Part shown: positions 28,618 to 36,708 of the stretch, piece by piece
Layout of the letters: every line of letters begins with the position of its first letter
Position numbering within the stretch: position 1 is the first letter of the stretch
Notes under the pieces: generated by a model
Databases searched by the model: none
Seen by the model: the letters and a program-made list of their open reading frames with translations, nothing else
Told to the model about the DNA's origin: nothing
Translations under genes and position numbers: made by a program
Source: Azospirillum tabaci
Lineage (GTDB): Bacteria > Pseudomonadota > Alphaproteobacteria > Azospirillales > Azospirillaceae
Direction of reading: 5' to 3'
Length of the DNA stretch: 64,000 nt
Assembly: GCF_014596085.1 (NCBI RefSeq)
Contig: NZ_JACCJY010000021.1
Span: forward strand, 1 to 64,000

Positions 28618-29181
28618 ATGGAAGCGAAGACGCTGAACCGCGAATCCTGGCTGTCCGCCGCCTTCTCCGCCCTGGCGGAGGGCGGCGTCGAGCAGGTGCG
28701 GGTCGAGCTTCTGGCGAAGCGGCTGAAGGTGACCAAGGGCAGCTTCTACTGGCACTTCCGCGACCGGATGGAACTGGTCGAGGCGATGCTGGAGGGCTGG
28801 AAGACCGGCCGCATCGAGGCGATCAAGGCGCAGACCCGGCTGGACGGCCGCACCCCCGCAGAAGGGCTGCGCTATGTGCTGTCGCTGTACGGCGGCAGCA
28901 ACAACCCGCGCGGCATCGCCATCGAACTGGCGATGCGCGACTGGGCGCGCCGCGACCCCCGCGCGTCCGAGATCGTGGCGGAGGTCGACCGCGAACGCCT
29001 GCGTTGCGTGTCGGACCTGTTCGCCGGCCTGGGGCTGGACCCCGACGATGCCTTCGCGCGGGCGTACCTGTTCTACTCGTTCATCTTCGGGGAAGGGCTG
29101 CTGGCACGCTCCGCGGCGCCGGACCGGTTCGAGAAGGCGCGGGACATTTGCGGGAAGGTGCTGGTGCCGGAGGGGGTGTAG
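28618..29181 (+). CDS. TetR-family transcriptional regulator (candidate leucine-catabolism regulator)
   Basis: A 187-residue protein with the TetR helix-turn-helix VELLAKRLKVTKGSFYWHFR at about residues 27-46 and an all-helical C-terminal ligand domain of unknown specificity (SLYGGSNNPRGIAIELAMRDWAR is cut here to RGIAIELAMRDWAR). ATG 28618 is chosen because GGAG lies eight bases upstream, whereas an ATG at 28597 would sit inside the operator. The operator before it recurs before ivd, so I infer control of isovaleryl-CoA use. TetR-type regulators of liu genes (LiuQ) are known in some other proteobacteria. It is convergent with the DUF2336 gene. Confidence 0.88.
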   Translation: MEAKTLNRESWLSAAFSALAEGGVEQVRVELLAKRLKVTKGSFYWHFRDRMELVEAMLEGWKTGRIEAIKAQTRLDGRTPAEGLRYVLSLYGGSNNPRGIAIELAMRDWARRDPRASEIVAEVDRERLRCVSDLFAGLGLDPDDAFARAYLFYSFIFGEGLLARSAAPDRFEKARDICGKVLVPEGV

Positions 29182-29186
29182 GCGCG

Positions 29187-29300
29187 TTGCCCCCACCCTT
29201 CCCACGGCTTCGCCGCGGGCCCCTTCCCTCCCCCCGCTTCGCAGGAGAGGGAGACCAATCCCCTCCCCTGCGAAGCGGGGGAGGGTCAGGGAGGGGGCAA
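29187..29300. repeat. C/G-rich palindromic repeat, type A (full)
   Basis: A 114-bp dyad with TTGCCCCCACCC and AGGGAGGGGGCAA ends, inner CCCCGCTTCGCAGGAGAGGG and CCCTCCCCTGCGAAGCGGGG. It starts six bases after the tetR stop and lies between two convergent genes, where it could end transcription from both sides. Confidence 0.85.
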
Positions 29301-29320
29301 GCGTCGCGACAACCCCACCT

Positions 29321-30499
29321 TTACGTCCCCGTCCCGCGCACCGGCGCGAAGGGCAAGCCCGCCTGATCCATCGCGCGGTCGATCACCTCGTCCGACGCGC
29401 CGTCGAACAGTTGCAGCAGCAGTTCGTCCACCGCCCAGTCGTTCGTCGGGGTCAGGGCGGCGAACAGGTCGGCCATGACCTCCGCCTGAAAATCGTCGCG
29501 GCGGTTGTCGCTGCCCTCGTAGCCCATGCGCTTGGCGGTGGCGACGGCCACCTGGAAAGGCGGCACCAGGACCGGCGCGACCGACGCCTTCTTCAGCACC
29601 GCCCGCAGCCCCAGCGCTCCGTCGTCCCAGGCCAGCTTGCGGGCGTTTTCCGCCGGGATGCCGGCCTTGGCCCCGAGCCCCGCCGCGAACAACGCCACGT
29701 CGCCCGCGCAGAGCACGCGGAACAGCAGCGCCGCGGTGAAGCGCCCGTTGGCGTGCAGCCAGCGGGCCACCGCCTCCACATCCTCGTCGCCGCGGAGCGC
29801 CGGGCGCAGCAGCCGCAGCGTCGCCGACTCGCGCCCGCGGCTGGCCAGCCGGTCCACCAGATCCTTGGACAGGCCATGGCTGTGGGCCAGCGTGGCGCGC
29901 ACCGCATCGGAGACGAAGGCGACCAGCCGCTCCACCACGGCCAGCGGCAGGCCGGGACGGGTCGCCGCGGCCTCGCTGACCATGCGCACCCGGCCGAAGC
30001 GGTCCAACGCCCGGTGCAGCGCCGGCTCCGCCAGCTCCGCGCCGGGATTGCGCAGCAGCGCGGTCACCACCGCGACGTTGCCGGTCTCGACGACCGCACC
30101 GGCCACCCGCGCCGACACGGTGTGGCGGTTGGCGACCGCCATGTGCTTGCCGGCGTCGGGGTCCGCCAGCACGTCGAGCAGCAGATCGTCGCTGAGGTTT
30201 CCGGCGTCGCGCAGGATCGGGAAGGCGACGCGGGCCACGTCCTTCACCAGCCGCTCGGCCAACTCCGCGGTCAGCATGGCGTTGTTGCGGATCTGCCAGG
30301 CCACCGCCTCGCGCACCGCGACCTGGGCGTCGGCGGCGAAGCAGTGCATGACTTCCAGCGCCAGCGACCGTTCGGCGTCGGTCAGTCCGCCTTTCTCCAG
30401 ATCGCCGGCCAGCTTCTGCATCGTGTCGATGCGGGCCTCCGTCGACGAGGATTCGAGCAGGCGCTCGACGTCGCGGATGGACAGGGATGAATCGGTCAT
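29321..30499 (-). CDS. DUF2336 domain-containing protein
   Basis: A 392-residue, all-helical protein of the DUF2336 family, typical of alphaproteobacteria. Repeating helical hairpins (for example LSDDLLLDVLADPDAGKHMA and VRATLAHSHGLSKDLVDRLA) resemble HEAT-like repeats and suggest a protein-binding scaffold. No catalytic motif, signal peptide or membrane segment is visible. ATG 30499 begins MTDSSLSIRDVERLLESSS, a normal family N-terminus. The molecular role is unknown; it lies next to a MarR-like regulator on the same strand. Confidence 0.85.
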   Translation of the reverse strand: MTDSSLSIRDVERLLESSSTEARIDTMQKLAGDLEKGGLTDAERSLALEVMHCFAADAQVAVREAVAWQIRNNAMLTAELAERLVKDVARVAFPILRDAGNLSDDLLLDVLADPDAGKHMAVANRHTVSARVAGAVVETGNVAVVTALLRNPGAELAEPALHRALDRFGRVRMVSEAAATRPGLPLAVVERLVAFVSDAVRATLAHSHGLSKDLVDRLASRGRESATLRLLRPALRGDEDVEAVARWLHANGRFTAALLFRVLCAGDVALFAAGLGAKAGIPAENARKLAWDDGALGLRAVLKKASVAPVLVPPFQVAVATAKRMGYEGSDNRRDDFQAEVMADLFAALTPTNDWAVDELLLQLFDGASDEVIDRAMDQAGLPFAPVRGTGT

Positions 30500-30562
30500 G
30501 TGCGGATGCCTGCGGATGGGAGATGCATAAGGCGGTTCAGTCGAGTCCCTCAGTCGGGCCAC

Positions 30563-31084
30563 TCAATCGAGTCCCTGCCCGGCGTAGCGGACCATGTCGC
30601 CCCAGATGCGGTCGAGCCGGCGCAGCGTGCGGTAGGCGGCCTTCAGGTCGGCCGCCTCCGCCTCGTTGCGGACCAGCGCGGTGGCCTGCACCTGTTCCAG
30701 CTTGAACAGTTCGTCGCGCAGCGTCCGCCCCTTGTCGGTCAGGCGCAGGCGGGCCGTGCGGCGGTCGCGCTGGCTGGCGCCGCGGTCGATGTAGCCGGCC
30801 TCCACCAGGATCTTCAGGCTGTAGGAGGCGTTGGACCCCAGGTAATAGCCACGCTCCATCAGGTCGCGGACCGACGGCTCGTCGTCGCCGATCAGCATGA
30901 CCATCAGCGCCTGAACCGGCCCGATGTCGTCGACTCCCTGCCGCAGAAGGCCGGCCCGCACGACGTCCAGGAACCGGCGGTGCATCCGCTCGATCAGCCG
31001 GGCGAGCCCGTGATACTCGGCCAGTTCCGCCGCATCCACGGCGTCCGGCTTGGATTCGGCGCCCGCCCGGCGCTGCGTGCTCAT
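30563..31084 (-). CDS. MarR-family winged-helix regulator (LdtR-like)
   Basis: A 173-residue MarR-fold protein. The winged helix runs through SVRDLMERGYYLGSNASYSL, KILVEAGYIDRGASQRDRRT (wing) and ARLRLTDKGRTLRDELFKLE, with dimerisation helices at both ends. The SNASYSLKILVEAGYI recognition helix resembles LdtR of rhizobia, which acts on cell-envelope genes, but the target here is unknown. The gene is 13 bp upstream of the galE stop on the same strand, thus downstream of galE in transcription order. Confidence 0.87.
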   Translation of the reverse strand: MSTQRRAGAESKPDAVDAAELAEYHGLARLIERMHRRFLDVVRAGLLRQGVDDIGPVQALMVMLIGDDEPSVRDLMERGYYLGSNASYSLKILVEAGYIDRGASQRDRRTARLRLTDKGRTLRDELFKLEQVQATALVRNEAEAADLKAAYRTLRRLDRIWGDMVRYAGQGLD

Positions 31085-31097
31085 ACTCTTCTCTCCG

Positions 31098-32117
31098 TCA
31101 CTCGGCGGCCTGCGCCAGGGCCGGGCCGCGGTAGCCGCCCGGATGACGGCGGCGCCATTCCCACGCGCTGCCGATGATGCTGTCCAGATCGGGGAAGCGC
31201 GGGCTCCAGCCCAGCTCGCCCCGGATGCGCTCCGACGAGGCGATCAGCACCGCCGGATCGCCGGCGCGGCGCGCCCCGACCTGCACCGGGACCGTCAGGC
31301 CGGTGACCCGCTCCGTCGCCTCGATCACCTCGCGGACGCTGTAGCCCTTGCCGTTGCCCAGGTTGAAGCGGACGCTGCGCGTTTCCAGGGCCGGCAGCAC
31401 CCGCAGATGCGCGTCGGCCAGATCGCAGACATGGATGTAGTCGCGCACGCAGGTGCCGTCCGGCGTCGGATAGTCGTCGCCGAAGATCTCGATGTGCGAG
31501 CGCCGGCCGCTGGCCGCGTCGAGCACAAGCGGGATCAGGTGGGTTTCCGGATGATGGTCCTCGCCCAGTTTCCCGTTCGGATGCGCGCCCGCGGCGTTGA
31601 AGTAGCGCAGGCAGGCGGAGCGCAGGCCGTGGCAGCGGTCCGCCCAGTGCAGCGCACGCTCGATGAAGAACTTGGATTCGCCGTAGGGGCTGCCGGGGTC
31701 GATGGCGGTGTCCTCGTCGATCGGCTGACGCTCCGGCGTGCCGAACAGGTTGGCGGTCGAGGAGAAGACCATCTTGCGCACGCCGGCCGTGGTCGCCGCG
31801 CGGATCAGGTTCAGCGAGTTGACGGTGTTGCCGTGCAGATAGAGATGCGGGTCGCGCATCGATTCACCGACCAGCGACAGGGCGGCGAAATGGAACACCG
31901 CGTCGAAGCGCCACTCTGCGAAGACGCGGGTCAGCGCGTCCATGTCGGCGAGGTCGGCCTCCACGAAGGCGGCGTCGGACGGCACGGCGGCGCGGTGGCC
32001 CTGGCGCAGGTTGTCGAGCACGACGACCCGGAAGCCGCGGTCGAGCAGTTCGGCCACGCAGTGACTGCCGACATAGCCGGCACCGCCGGTCACGAGTACG
32101 GTCTGGGGCGTGTTCAT
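31098..32117 (-). CDS. galE: UDP-glucose 4-epimerase
   Basis: Interconverts UDP-glucose and UDP-galactose (or the N-acetyl forms) for surface polysaccharide synthesis. The 339-residue extended short-chain dehydrogenase has the NAD motif VLVTGGAGYVGSHCVAELL, the catalytic residues S119/S120 in FSSTANLFG and Y145xxxK149 in SPYGESKF, and the C-terminal sugar-nucleotide segment VRDYIHVCDLADAH. ATG 32117 gives the normal start (MNTPQTVLVTGGAG). The RBS region AAGGAATATT overlaps one of two AAATATTC repeats. It supplies precursors that the downstream glycosyltransferase cluster could use. Confidence 0.94.
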   Translation of the reverse strand: MNTPQTVLVTGGAGYVGSHCVAELLDRGFRVVVLDNLRQGHRAAVPSDAAFVEADLADMDALTRVFAEWRFDAVFHFAALSLVGESMRDPHLYLHGNTVNSLNLIRAATTAGVRKMVFSSTANLFGTPERQPIDEDTAIDPGSPYGESKFFIERALHWADRCHGLRSACLRYFNAAGAHPNGKLGEDHHPETHLIPLVLDAASGRRSHIEIFGDDYPTPDGTCVRDYIHVCDLADAHLRVLPALETRSVRFNLGNGKGYSVREVIEATERVTGLTVPVQVGARRAGDPAVLIASSERIRGELGWSPRFPDLDSIIGSAWEWRRRHPGGYRGPALAQAAE

Positions 32118-32120
32118 CGT

Positions 32121-32148
32121 AAATATTCCTTGGATTTGAGAAATATTC
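32121..32148. promoter_or_regulatory. Tandem AAATATTC sites before galE
   Basis: Two identical 8-bp copies of AAATATTC start exactly 20 bp apart (32121 and 32141), two helical turns, just upstream of the galE ATG. The first overlaps the ribosome-binding region. This spacing favours cooperative binding of a repressor to galE, but the protein is unknown. Confidence 0.45.
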
Positions 32149-32300
32149 GTCAGTCCAGGCACCCGCCGGCATCAAAGGATCGTACATCCCCCGGTGGCAA
32201 GTGCAAGAGTTCCGCGGCGCAGCATGCCGTCAATTCAGACGGAAGGCCAGTTGACGAAAAAGAGACATGGCGGCCGGCAAATGCTCGGCGCGTGGTGAGA

Positions 32301-32323
32301 AAAATGTTTCGGAACAACATTTT
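32301..32323. promoter_or_regulatory. Inverted repeat AAAATGTT-N7-AACATTTT
   Basis: A perfect 8-bp inverted repeat with a 7-bp spacer (TCGGAAC) in otherwise GC-rich DNA, about 285 bp before the secretion ABC gene and 184 bp before galE. It is a good operator candidate for divergent control. Confidence 0.5.
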
Positions 32324-32607
32324 ACAGCGCTGCAAATACCCCTTTCGATCCTCGTCGGACGGGGTAAGGGCTCAAAGTTGTCACACGCGGCAGCGCAGCG
32401 TCGGACGTAAGCGGAAATGGCGCGGGACCAGTCTTCCCGCAATGGGCGGCCTTTGTCCGGACTTCGTCTCAAAAGGAGTTCATGCGATGCGGCCGCATCT
32501 CAACATTTCGTTAACCATGAAACCCTTTGCATGACCGGCTTCATGGCCCGCCCCAAAACCTGAGAACGCGGGACTCCGGAACGCGGGACGCAAGAAAAGG
32601 AATCGGC

Positions 32608-34329
32608 ATGAGCGGTATGGATCGGACCCTGCTGACCCAAGCCTACCGGAAGATCGGACGCGGCCTGCTGCTGGCCGGCGCGCTCACCTTCTTCGTCAAC
32701 ATCCTGATGCTGGTGGTGCCGCTCTACACGATGCAGGTCTACGACCGCGTGATGAGCAGCCGCAGCCTGGAGACGTTGACCATGCTCGCGGTGATTTCCG
32801 TGGGCGGGCTGGTGCTGTACGGCGTGCTGGACTTCATCCGGGCGCGCGCCTTCCTGGTCTGCGGGGCGGTGATCGCGCACCGCTTCAACGTGCCGGCGCT
32901 GCAGGCGGCCATCGTGGACGCGCTGGGCGGCGGGACGCGCAACGCCGGCCAGACGATGCGCGACCTGAACGACCTGCGGAACTTCATGACCAGCAACGCC
33001 GTGGTGGTGCCGCTGGACCTGCTGTGGACGCCGATCTTCCTGGTCATCCTGTTCATCCTGCACCCGATCTATGGCTGGATCGCGGTGGGGTCGGCGCTGC
33101 TGCTGCTGACCATGAACGCGCTGACCGACGCGCTGACCCGCCGCCCCGTCGCCGAGGCGAACGAGGCGTCGGCCAAGGTCTTCGCCGACGTCGCCAGCAC
33201 CGTCCGCCACGCCGAAGCCATAGAGGCCATGGGCATGCTGCCGCCGCTGGCCCGGCGCTGGCAGATGGCGCAGATCGGCTCGGCATCGCTGATCGACCGG
33301 GGCGTGGTGCTGTCGCGCGGCATGGCGTCGGCGTCCCGCTCGCTGCGTCTGATCCTGCAGATCGCCACCATCTCCGCGGGCGCCGCCCTGGTCATCCGGA
33401 ACGAGGCGTCGCCGGGCAGCATGATCGCCACCGGCATCATCATGGCCCGCCTGCTCCAGCCCTTCGAGCATCTGGTGGAGAACTGGCGGCAGTGGATCGT
33501 CGCCCAGACCGCGCACAAGCGCATCCGCGAGCTTCTGAACGGCGAGGGCGCGCGGCGCAGCACCATGCCGCTGCCCCGCCCCGACGGACGCCTGACCGTG
33601 GACCGCGTCAGCCATGTGCCGAAGGGCCTGCAGCGCCCGGTGCTGCGCGGCGTCTCCTTCTCGCTTGAGCCGGGGGAGGTGCTGGGGATCATCGGGCCGT
33701 CGGGGGCCGGCAAATCGACCCTTTCCCGCCTGCTGGTCGGCATCTGGGAGCCCACCGCCGGGGGCATCTACCTGGACGGCACCAGCACCTTCCTATGGGA
33801 GCGTGAGAGCTTCGGCCAGTATGTCGGCTATGTCCCGCAGTCGGTGGCGCTGCTCGACGGCACCATCGGCGAGAACATTTCCCGCATGGCCCAGGCCGAC
33901 CCGGCGGAGATCGTGCGGGCCGCCCGGCTGGCCGGGGTCCACGACATGATCGGGCGCCTGCCCTTCGGCTACGACACGCCGGTCGGCGAGAACGCCTTCG
34001 CCCTGTCCGGCGGCCAGCGGCAGCGCATCGCGCTGGCCCGCGCCCTGTTCGGCAAGCCCCGCCTGATCGTTCTGGACGAACCCAACTCCAACCTCGACCA
34101 CGAGGGCGAACAGGCGCTTCTGACCGCGATCAACCACGCGCGCCGCGACGGCGCGACCATCGTGATGGTCGCACACCGCCCCTCCATCGTGTCGGTCGCC
34201 GACAAGCTCCTCGTCCTCAAGGACGGCATGGTCGAGCATTTCGGCGAACGCACCGACGTGCTGAAAATGGTCCAGCCCGGCGGCGCCGTGAAGGTGGCCC
34301 GGCTGGTCCGGACGGGAGAGTCCGCATGA
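32608..34329 (+). CDS. Type I secretion system permease/ATPase (PrtD family)
   Basis: The inner-membrane ABC exporter of a type I system, 573 residues. The N-terminal half has about six membrane segments (GRGLLLAGALTFFVNILMLV, LTMLAVISVGGLVLYGVL, IFLVILFILHPIYGWIAVG). The ATPase half has Walker A IIGPSGAGKSTLSRLL, signature ALSGGQRQRIALARA, Walker B RLIVLDEPN and the switch VAHRP. There is no N-terminal C39-like domain, as in PrtD/RsaD exporters of RTX proteins. ATG 32608 follows AAAAGGAA. The 3-prime end overlaps the adaptor gene by four bases (ATGA). The RTX gene 1 kb downstream is the obvious cargo. Confidence 0.94.
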   Translation: MSGMDRTLLTQAYRKIGRGLLLAGALTFFVNILMLVVPLYTMQVYDRVMSSRSLETLTMLAVISVGGLVLYGVLDFIRARAFLVCGAVIAHRFNVPALQAAIVDALGGGTRNAGQTMRDLNDLRNFMTSNAVVVPLDLLWTPIFLVILFILHPIYGWIAVGSALLLLTMNALTDALTRRPVAEANEASAKVFADVASTVRHAEAIEAMGMLPPLARRWQMAQIGSASLIDRGVVLSRGMASASRSLRLILQIATISAGAALVIRNEASPGSMIATGIIMARLLQPFEHLVENWRQWIVAQTAHKRIRELLNGEGARRSTMPLPRPDGRLTVDRVSHVPKGLQRPVLRGVSFSLEPGEVLGIIGPSGAGKSTLSRLLVGIWEPTAGGIYLDGTSTFLWERESFGQYVGYVPQSVALLDGTIGENISRMAQADPAEIVRAARLAGVHDMIGRLPFGYDTPVGENAFALSGGQRQRIALARALFGKPRLIVLDEPNSNLDHEGEQALLTAINHARRDGATIVMVAHRPSIVSVADKLLVLKDGMVEHFGERTDVLKMVQPGGAVKVARLVRTGESA

Positions 34330-35699
34330 CCGACACGACGATCACCCAGGCCCAGACCCCGCAATCCCCGCTCGCCGCCGCTTGGTCGCCGGTCATCGAC
34401 GTGACGCCGCACGAACCCACGCTGCGCGGCACTGCGCTGGCGGGCGCGCTGGCCGTCGCGATCGGCTTCGGCGGCTTCTTCGGCTGGGCCTTCACCGCCA
34501 GCCTGGACAGCGCGGCCATCGCGTCCGGCACCATCATGGTGGAGAGCCACCGCAAGACGGTTTCCCATCTGGAGGGCGGCATCCTCAGCGAACTGCTGGT
34601 CAAGGACGGGGACATGGTGGAGGCCGGGCAGGTCCTGCTGCGGCTCGACACCACGCAGAGCGGCGCAGTGGTCGCCCAGCTTCACGGGCAGTACTGGACC
34701 TCGCTGGCCCGTCTCGCCCGGCTGCGCGCCGAGCAGACCGACGCGAAGGCCCCGGTCTACGCCGACGAGCTGGTGGTGGCCGCCAAGACCAGCTCCGTCG
34801 CCGCCGAAGCCCTGGCCGCGGAGCAGCGCCTGTTCGAATCGCGGCGCGACGCCTATGAGGGGCAGATCTCCATCCAGCGCAAGCGCATCGGCCAGCTCCG
34901 CGACGAGCTGGTGGCGCTCGATTCGCAGCGCGTCGCCGCCAACGACCGGCTGCGCTACACCCAGGACGAGCTGCGGATCGTCGAGACGCTGCTCGCCAAG
35001 GGCTATGAGCGCAAGCCGCGCATGCTGGAGCTTCAGCGCAACGTCGCCGACACCAAAGGGCGGCTGGGCGAGATCCAGGCCGACAAGTCGAAGGCCGAGC
35101 AGGGCATCGCCGCGGCGGAGCTGGAGATCATCAACCTCGGCAACAACCGCCGGTCGGAAGTCGGGAACGAGCTTCAGACCATCCAGGCCACCGTCTCCGA
35201 CCTGTCGGAGCGGCTGCGGAGCGCCGGCGACGTGCTGAAGCGCCAGGAACTCGTCGCCCCCCAGGCGGGCCGGGTCACCAACCTGCGCTTCTACACGCCG
35301 GGCGGCGTCATCCCGGCGGGCCAGGGCATCCTGGACATCGTTCCCCAGGACGACGGGCTGATCGTCGAGGCCCGAGTCTCTCCCGCCGACGTCCAGAACA
35401 TCGACGTGGGCGGCAGCTCCATGGTGCGGCTGGTTGGTTATCGCCAGCGGCTGGTTCCGCCGGTGCAGGGGAAGGTCCTCACCCTCTCCGCCGACCAACT
35501 CGAGGACGAGCGCACCGGCCAGGCCTATTTCCTCGCCCGGATCAGCCTCGACGCCGCGGCGCTGAAGGCCCTGCCGAACGTGGACCTGCATCCCGGCATG
35601 CCGACCGAGGTGATGATCCACGGGCACACCCGCAAGGCCATCGAGTATTTCCTGAGCCCGCTGACCGACGCCATGAATCGCGCCTTCCGCGAGAACTGA
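34326..35699 (+). CDS. HlyD-family type I secretion periplasmic adaptor
   Basis: The membrane-fusion subunit joining the ABC exporter to an outer-membrane TolC-type channel. The 457-residue protein has a short cytoplasmic N-terminus, one membrane helix (GTALAGALAVAIGFGGFFGW), the lipoyl-like half-motif VSHLEGGILSELLVKDGD, a long periplasmic coiled coil (about residues 130-300) and the beta-barrel segment APQAGRVTNLRFYTPGGVIP, ending with the family-typical PLTDAMNRAFREN. It is coupled to the ABC gene by an ATGA overlap. No outer-membrane channel gene is in the window, so a TolC encoded elsewhere is presumably used. Confidence 0.94.
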   Translation: MTDTTITQAQTPQSPLAAAWSPVIDVTPHEPTLRGTALAGALAVAIGFGGFFGWAFTASLDSAAIASGTIMVESHRKTVSHLEGGILSELLVKDGDMVEAGQVLLRLDTTQSGAVVAQLHGQYWTSLARLARLRAEQTDAKAPVYADELVVAAKTSSVAAEALAAEQRLFESRRDAYEGQISIQRKRIGQLRDELVALDSQRVAANDRLRYTQDELRIVETLLAKGYERKPRMLELQRNVADTKGRLGEIQADKSKAEQGIAAAELEIINLGNNRRSEVGNELQTIQATVSDLSERLRSAGDVLKRQELVAPQAGRVTNLRFYTPGGVIPAGQGILDIVPQDDGLIVEARVSPADVQNIDVGGSSMVRLVGYRQRLVPPVQGKVLTLSADQLEDERTGQAYFLARISLDAAALKALPNVDLHPGMPTEVMIHGHTRKAIEYFLSPLTDAMNRAFREN

Positions 35700-35770
35700 C
35701 CGCGCCGCCGCGCCGGATCATTTCGCACGCTCTCCCGTTGCCCAGCAGGCAAGAAAGGGAGCGTGCGAGC

Positions 35771-35986
35771 ATGACCACACACTGGGACCGGGACACCCTG
35801 AAGCGCGTCGCCGACGCCATCGGCGACGTCCATCTCTATGACAAGCACCACACCGGCGAGTTCGTCGCCATGCGCCTGCGCGATTCGCTGGCCGACAGCC
35901 CCGGTTATGACCGAGCGGCGGTCGACGACAAGCTGATGGAGTTGGCGCGGGCCGCTCTGGACGCCGCGGAGGCCGGCAAAATCTGA
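35771..35986 (+). CDS. Small hypothetical protein
   Basis: A 71-residue soluble, charged, probably helical protein (RDTLKRVADAIGDVHLYDKH at the start, KLMELARAALDAAEAGKI at the end). It is not recognised. ATG 35771 is preceded by GGGAGCGTGCGAGC, a usable ribosome-binding site at a longish distance; an in-frame ATG at 35738 is also possible. It sits 71 bp after the adaptor gene on the same strand, so it may belong to the secretion operon. Confidence 0.55.
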   Translation: MTTHWDRDTLKRVADAIGDVHLYDKHHTGEFVAMRLRDSLADSPGYDRAAVDDKLMELARAALDAAEAGKI

Positions 35987-36297
35987 TCCGGCGCAGGCGC
36001 AAGCGAAAAATTTTACGGCCTTCTGGGGCGTTGCTCACAACCATCCGGCGGCGTTCCGCCCGACATCGGCGGGCCGCCGGAGCGGCTTGAGGATCAGGCA
36101 AAGCTCGTCCGGACGGTCTCGGGAAACGCCTTTCGGATGCCGCGCGATCCCGAACGGCCCGTACCGCTCAGCCGCCGCTTTCAAAATCCGGCTTTTAAAA
36201 ATGCCTGTCTTCTTCGCCGGCTTTTTAAAAATCCAGGGGTTTGAGTGCGCCGCAGCGTTGCCGGGCACCCCATAAGGGCAATGATCAATGGCATAAT

Positions 36298-36323
36298 CCT
36301 AAGCCAAACGCATAGGGCTTAGG
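36298..36323. promoter_or_regulatory. Inverted repeat CCTAAGCC-N10-GGCTTAGG
   Basis: A perfect 8-bp inverted repeat in the RTX upstream region, followed 16 bp later by a second, unrelated one. It is either an operator or a stem-loop; no U-run follows. Confidence 0.45.
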
Positions 36324-36338
36324 GGTCTATTCATGGCA

Positions 36339-36378
36339 TTTCGTCGCATTTCGACGAAAACGTCTTTCTGACGTCTTT
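36339..36378. promoter_or_regulatory. Inverted repeat TTTCGTCG/CGACGAAA plus ACGTCTTT direct repeat
   Basis: A perfect 8-bp inverted repeat with a 5-bp spacer (36339-36359) runs straight into two copies of ACGTCTTT spaced 11 bp (36360-36367 and 36371-36378). Clustering with the repeat at 36298 suggests a multi-site control region for the RTX gene. Confidence 0.45.
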
Positions 36379-36708
36379 AAAAGTATTGATAGCAAACAAT
36401 TCGGCTTCTTTTGTTAATCATGAGCCATCGTCTTGGATAAGGGCCGTAAAAACACCGATCAAGCGCGGTGTCCAAAATTAGATGTTTAGATTTTCGAAGG
36501 GCTTTGAAGCCAAGGTGACAGGAATGACGTAATGAACGTTGATGATTATTGTGTTTTGACTCTGTGAACTCAAGATTTGCCTGGGTTTGACCTTATGTTT
36601 GTCACAGCCATGCCGAAAGGTATTTGGGTAAAGGCTTGGGGGTACCTCGCCATTTCGGGGTAGGAAATCCCCCACCCCACCCAATCCCATCGTTAAGGAG
36701 TATGATTC

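Larger units (their letters stand above)
32118..32607. other. 490-bp divergent intergenic region between galE and the secretion operon
   Basis: No convincing gene is seen. The galE-proximal end holds a tandem AAATATTC pair; the middle holds a 23-bp inverted repeat (32301-32323). The right end has ordinary leader sequence ending in AAGAAAAGGAATCGGC before the ABC protein ATG. Promoters for both directions must lie here. Confidence 0.6.
35987..36708. other. 722-bp intergenic region before the RTX gene
   Basis: The longest non-coding stretch in the window and clearly AT-richer than its surroundings. No convincing gene is seen. It holds a direct repeat CCGGCTTTTAAAAAT (36188-36202) / CCGGCTTTTTAAAAAT (36217-36232), a set of inverted and direct repeats at 36298-36378, a small hairpin ACACCG/CGGTGT at 36452-36471, and a strong AAGGAG ribosome-binding site at 36695-36700. 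A long, structured, AT-rich leader suggests heavily regulated and strong expression of the RTX gene. Confidence 0.6.

Noticed and set aside
36035..36275. Overlapping 62- and 77-codon frames on both strands before the RTX gene
   Set aside because: Composition follows the repeats in the region; no ribosome-binding site, no domain.
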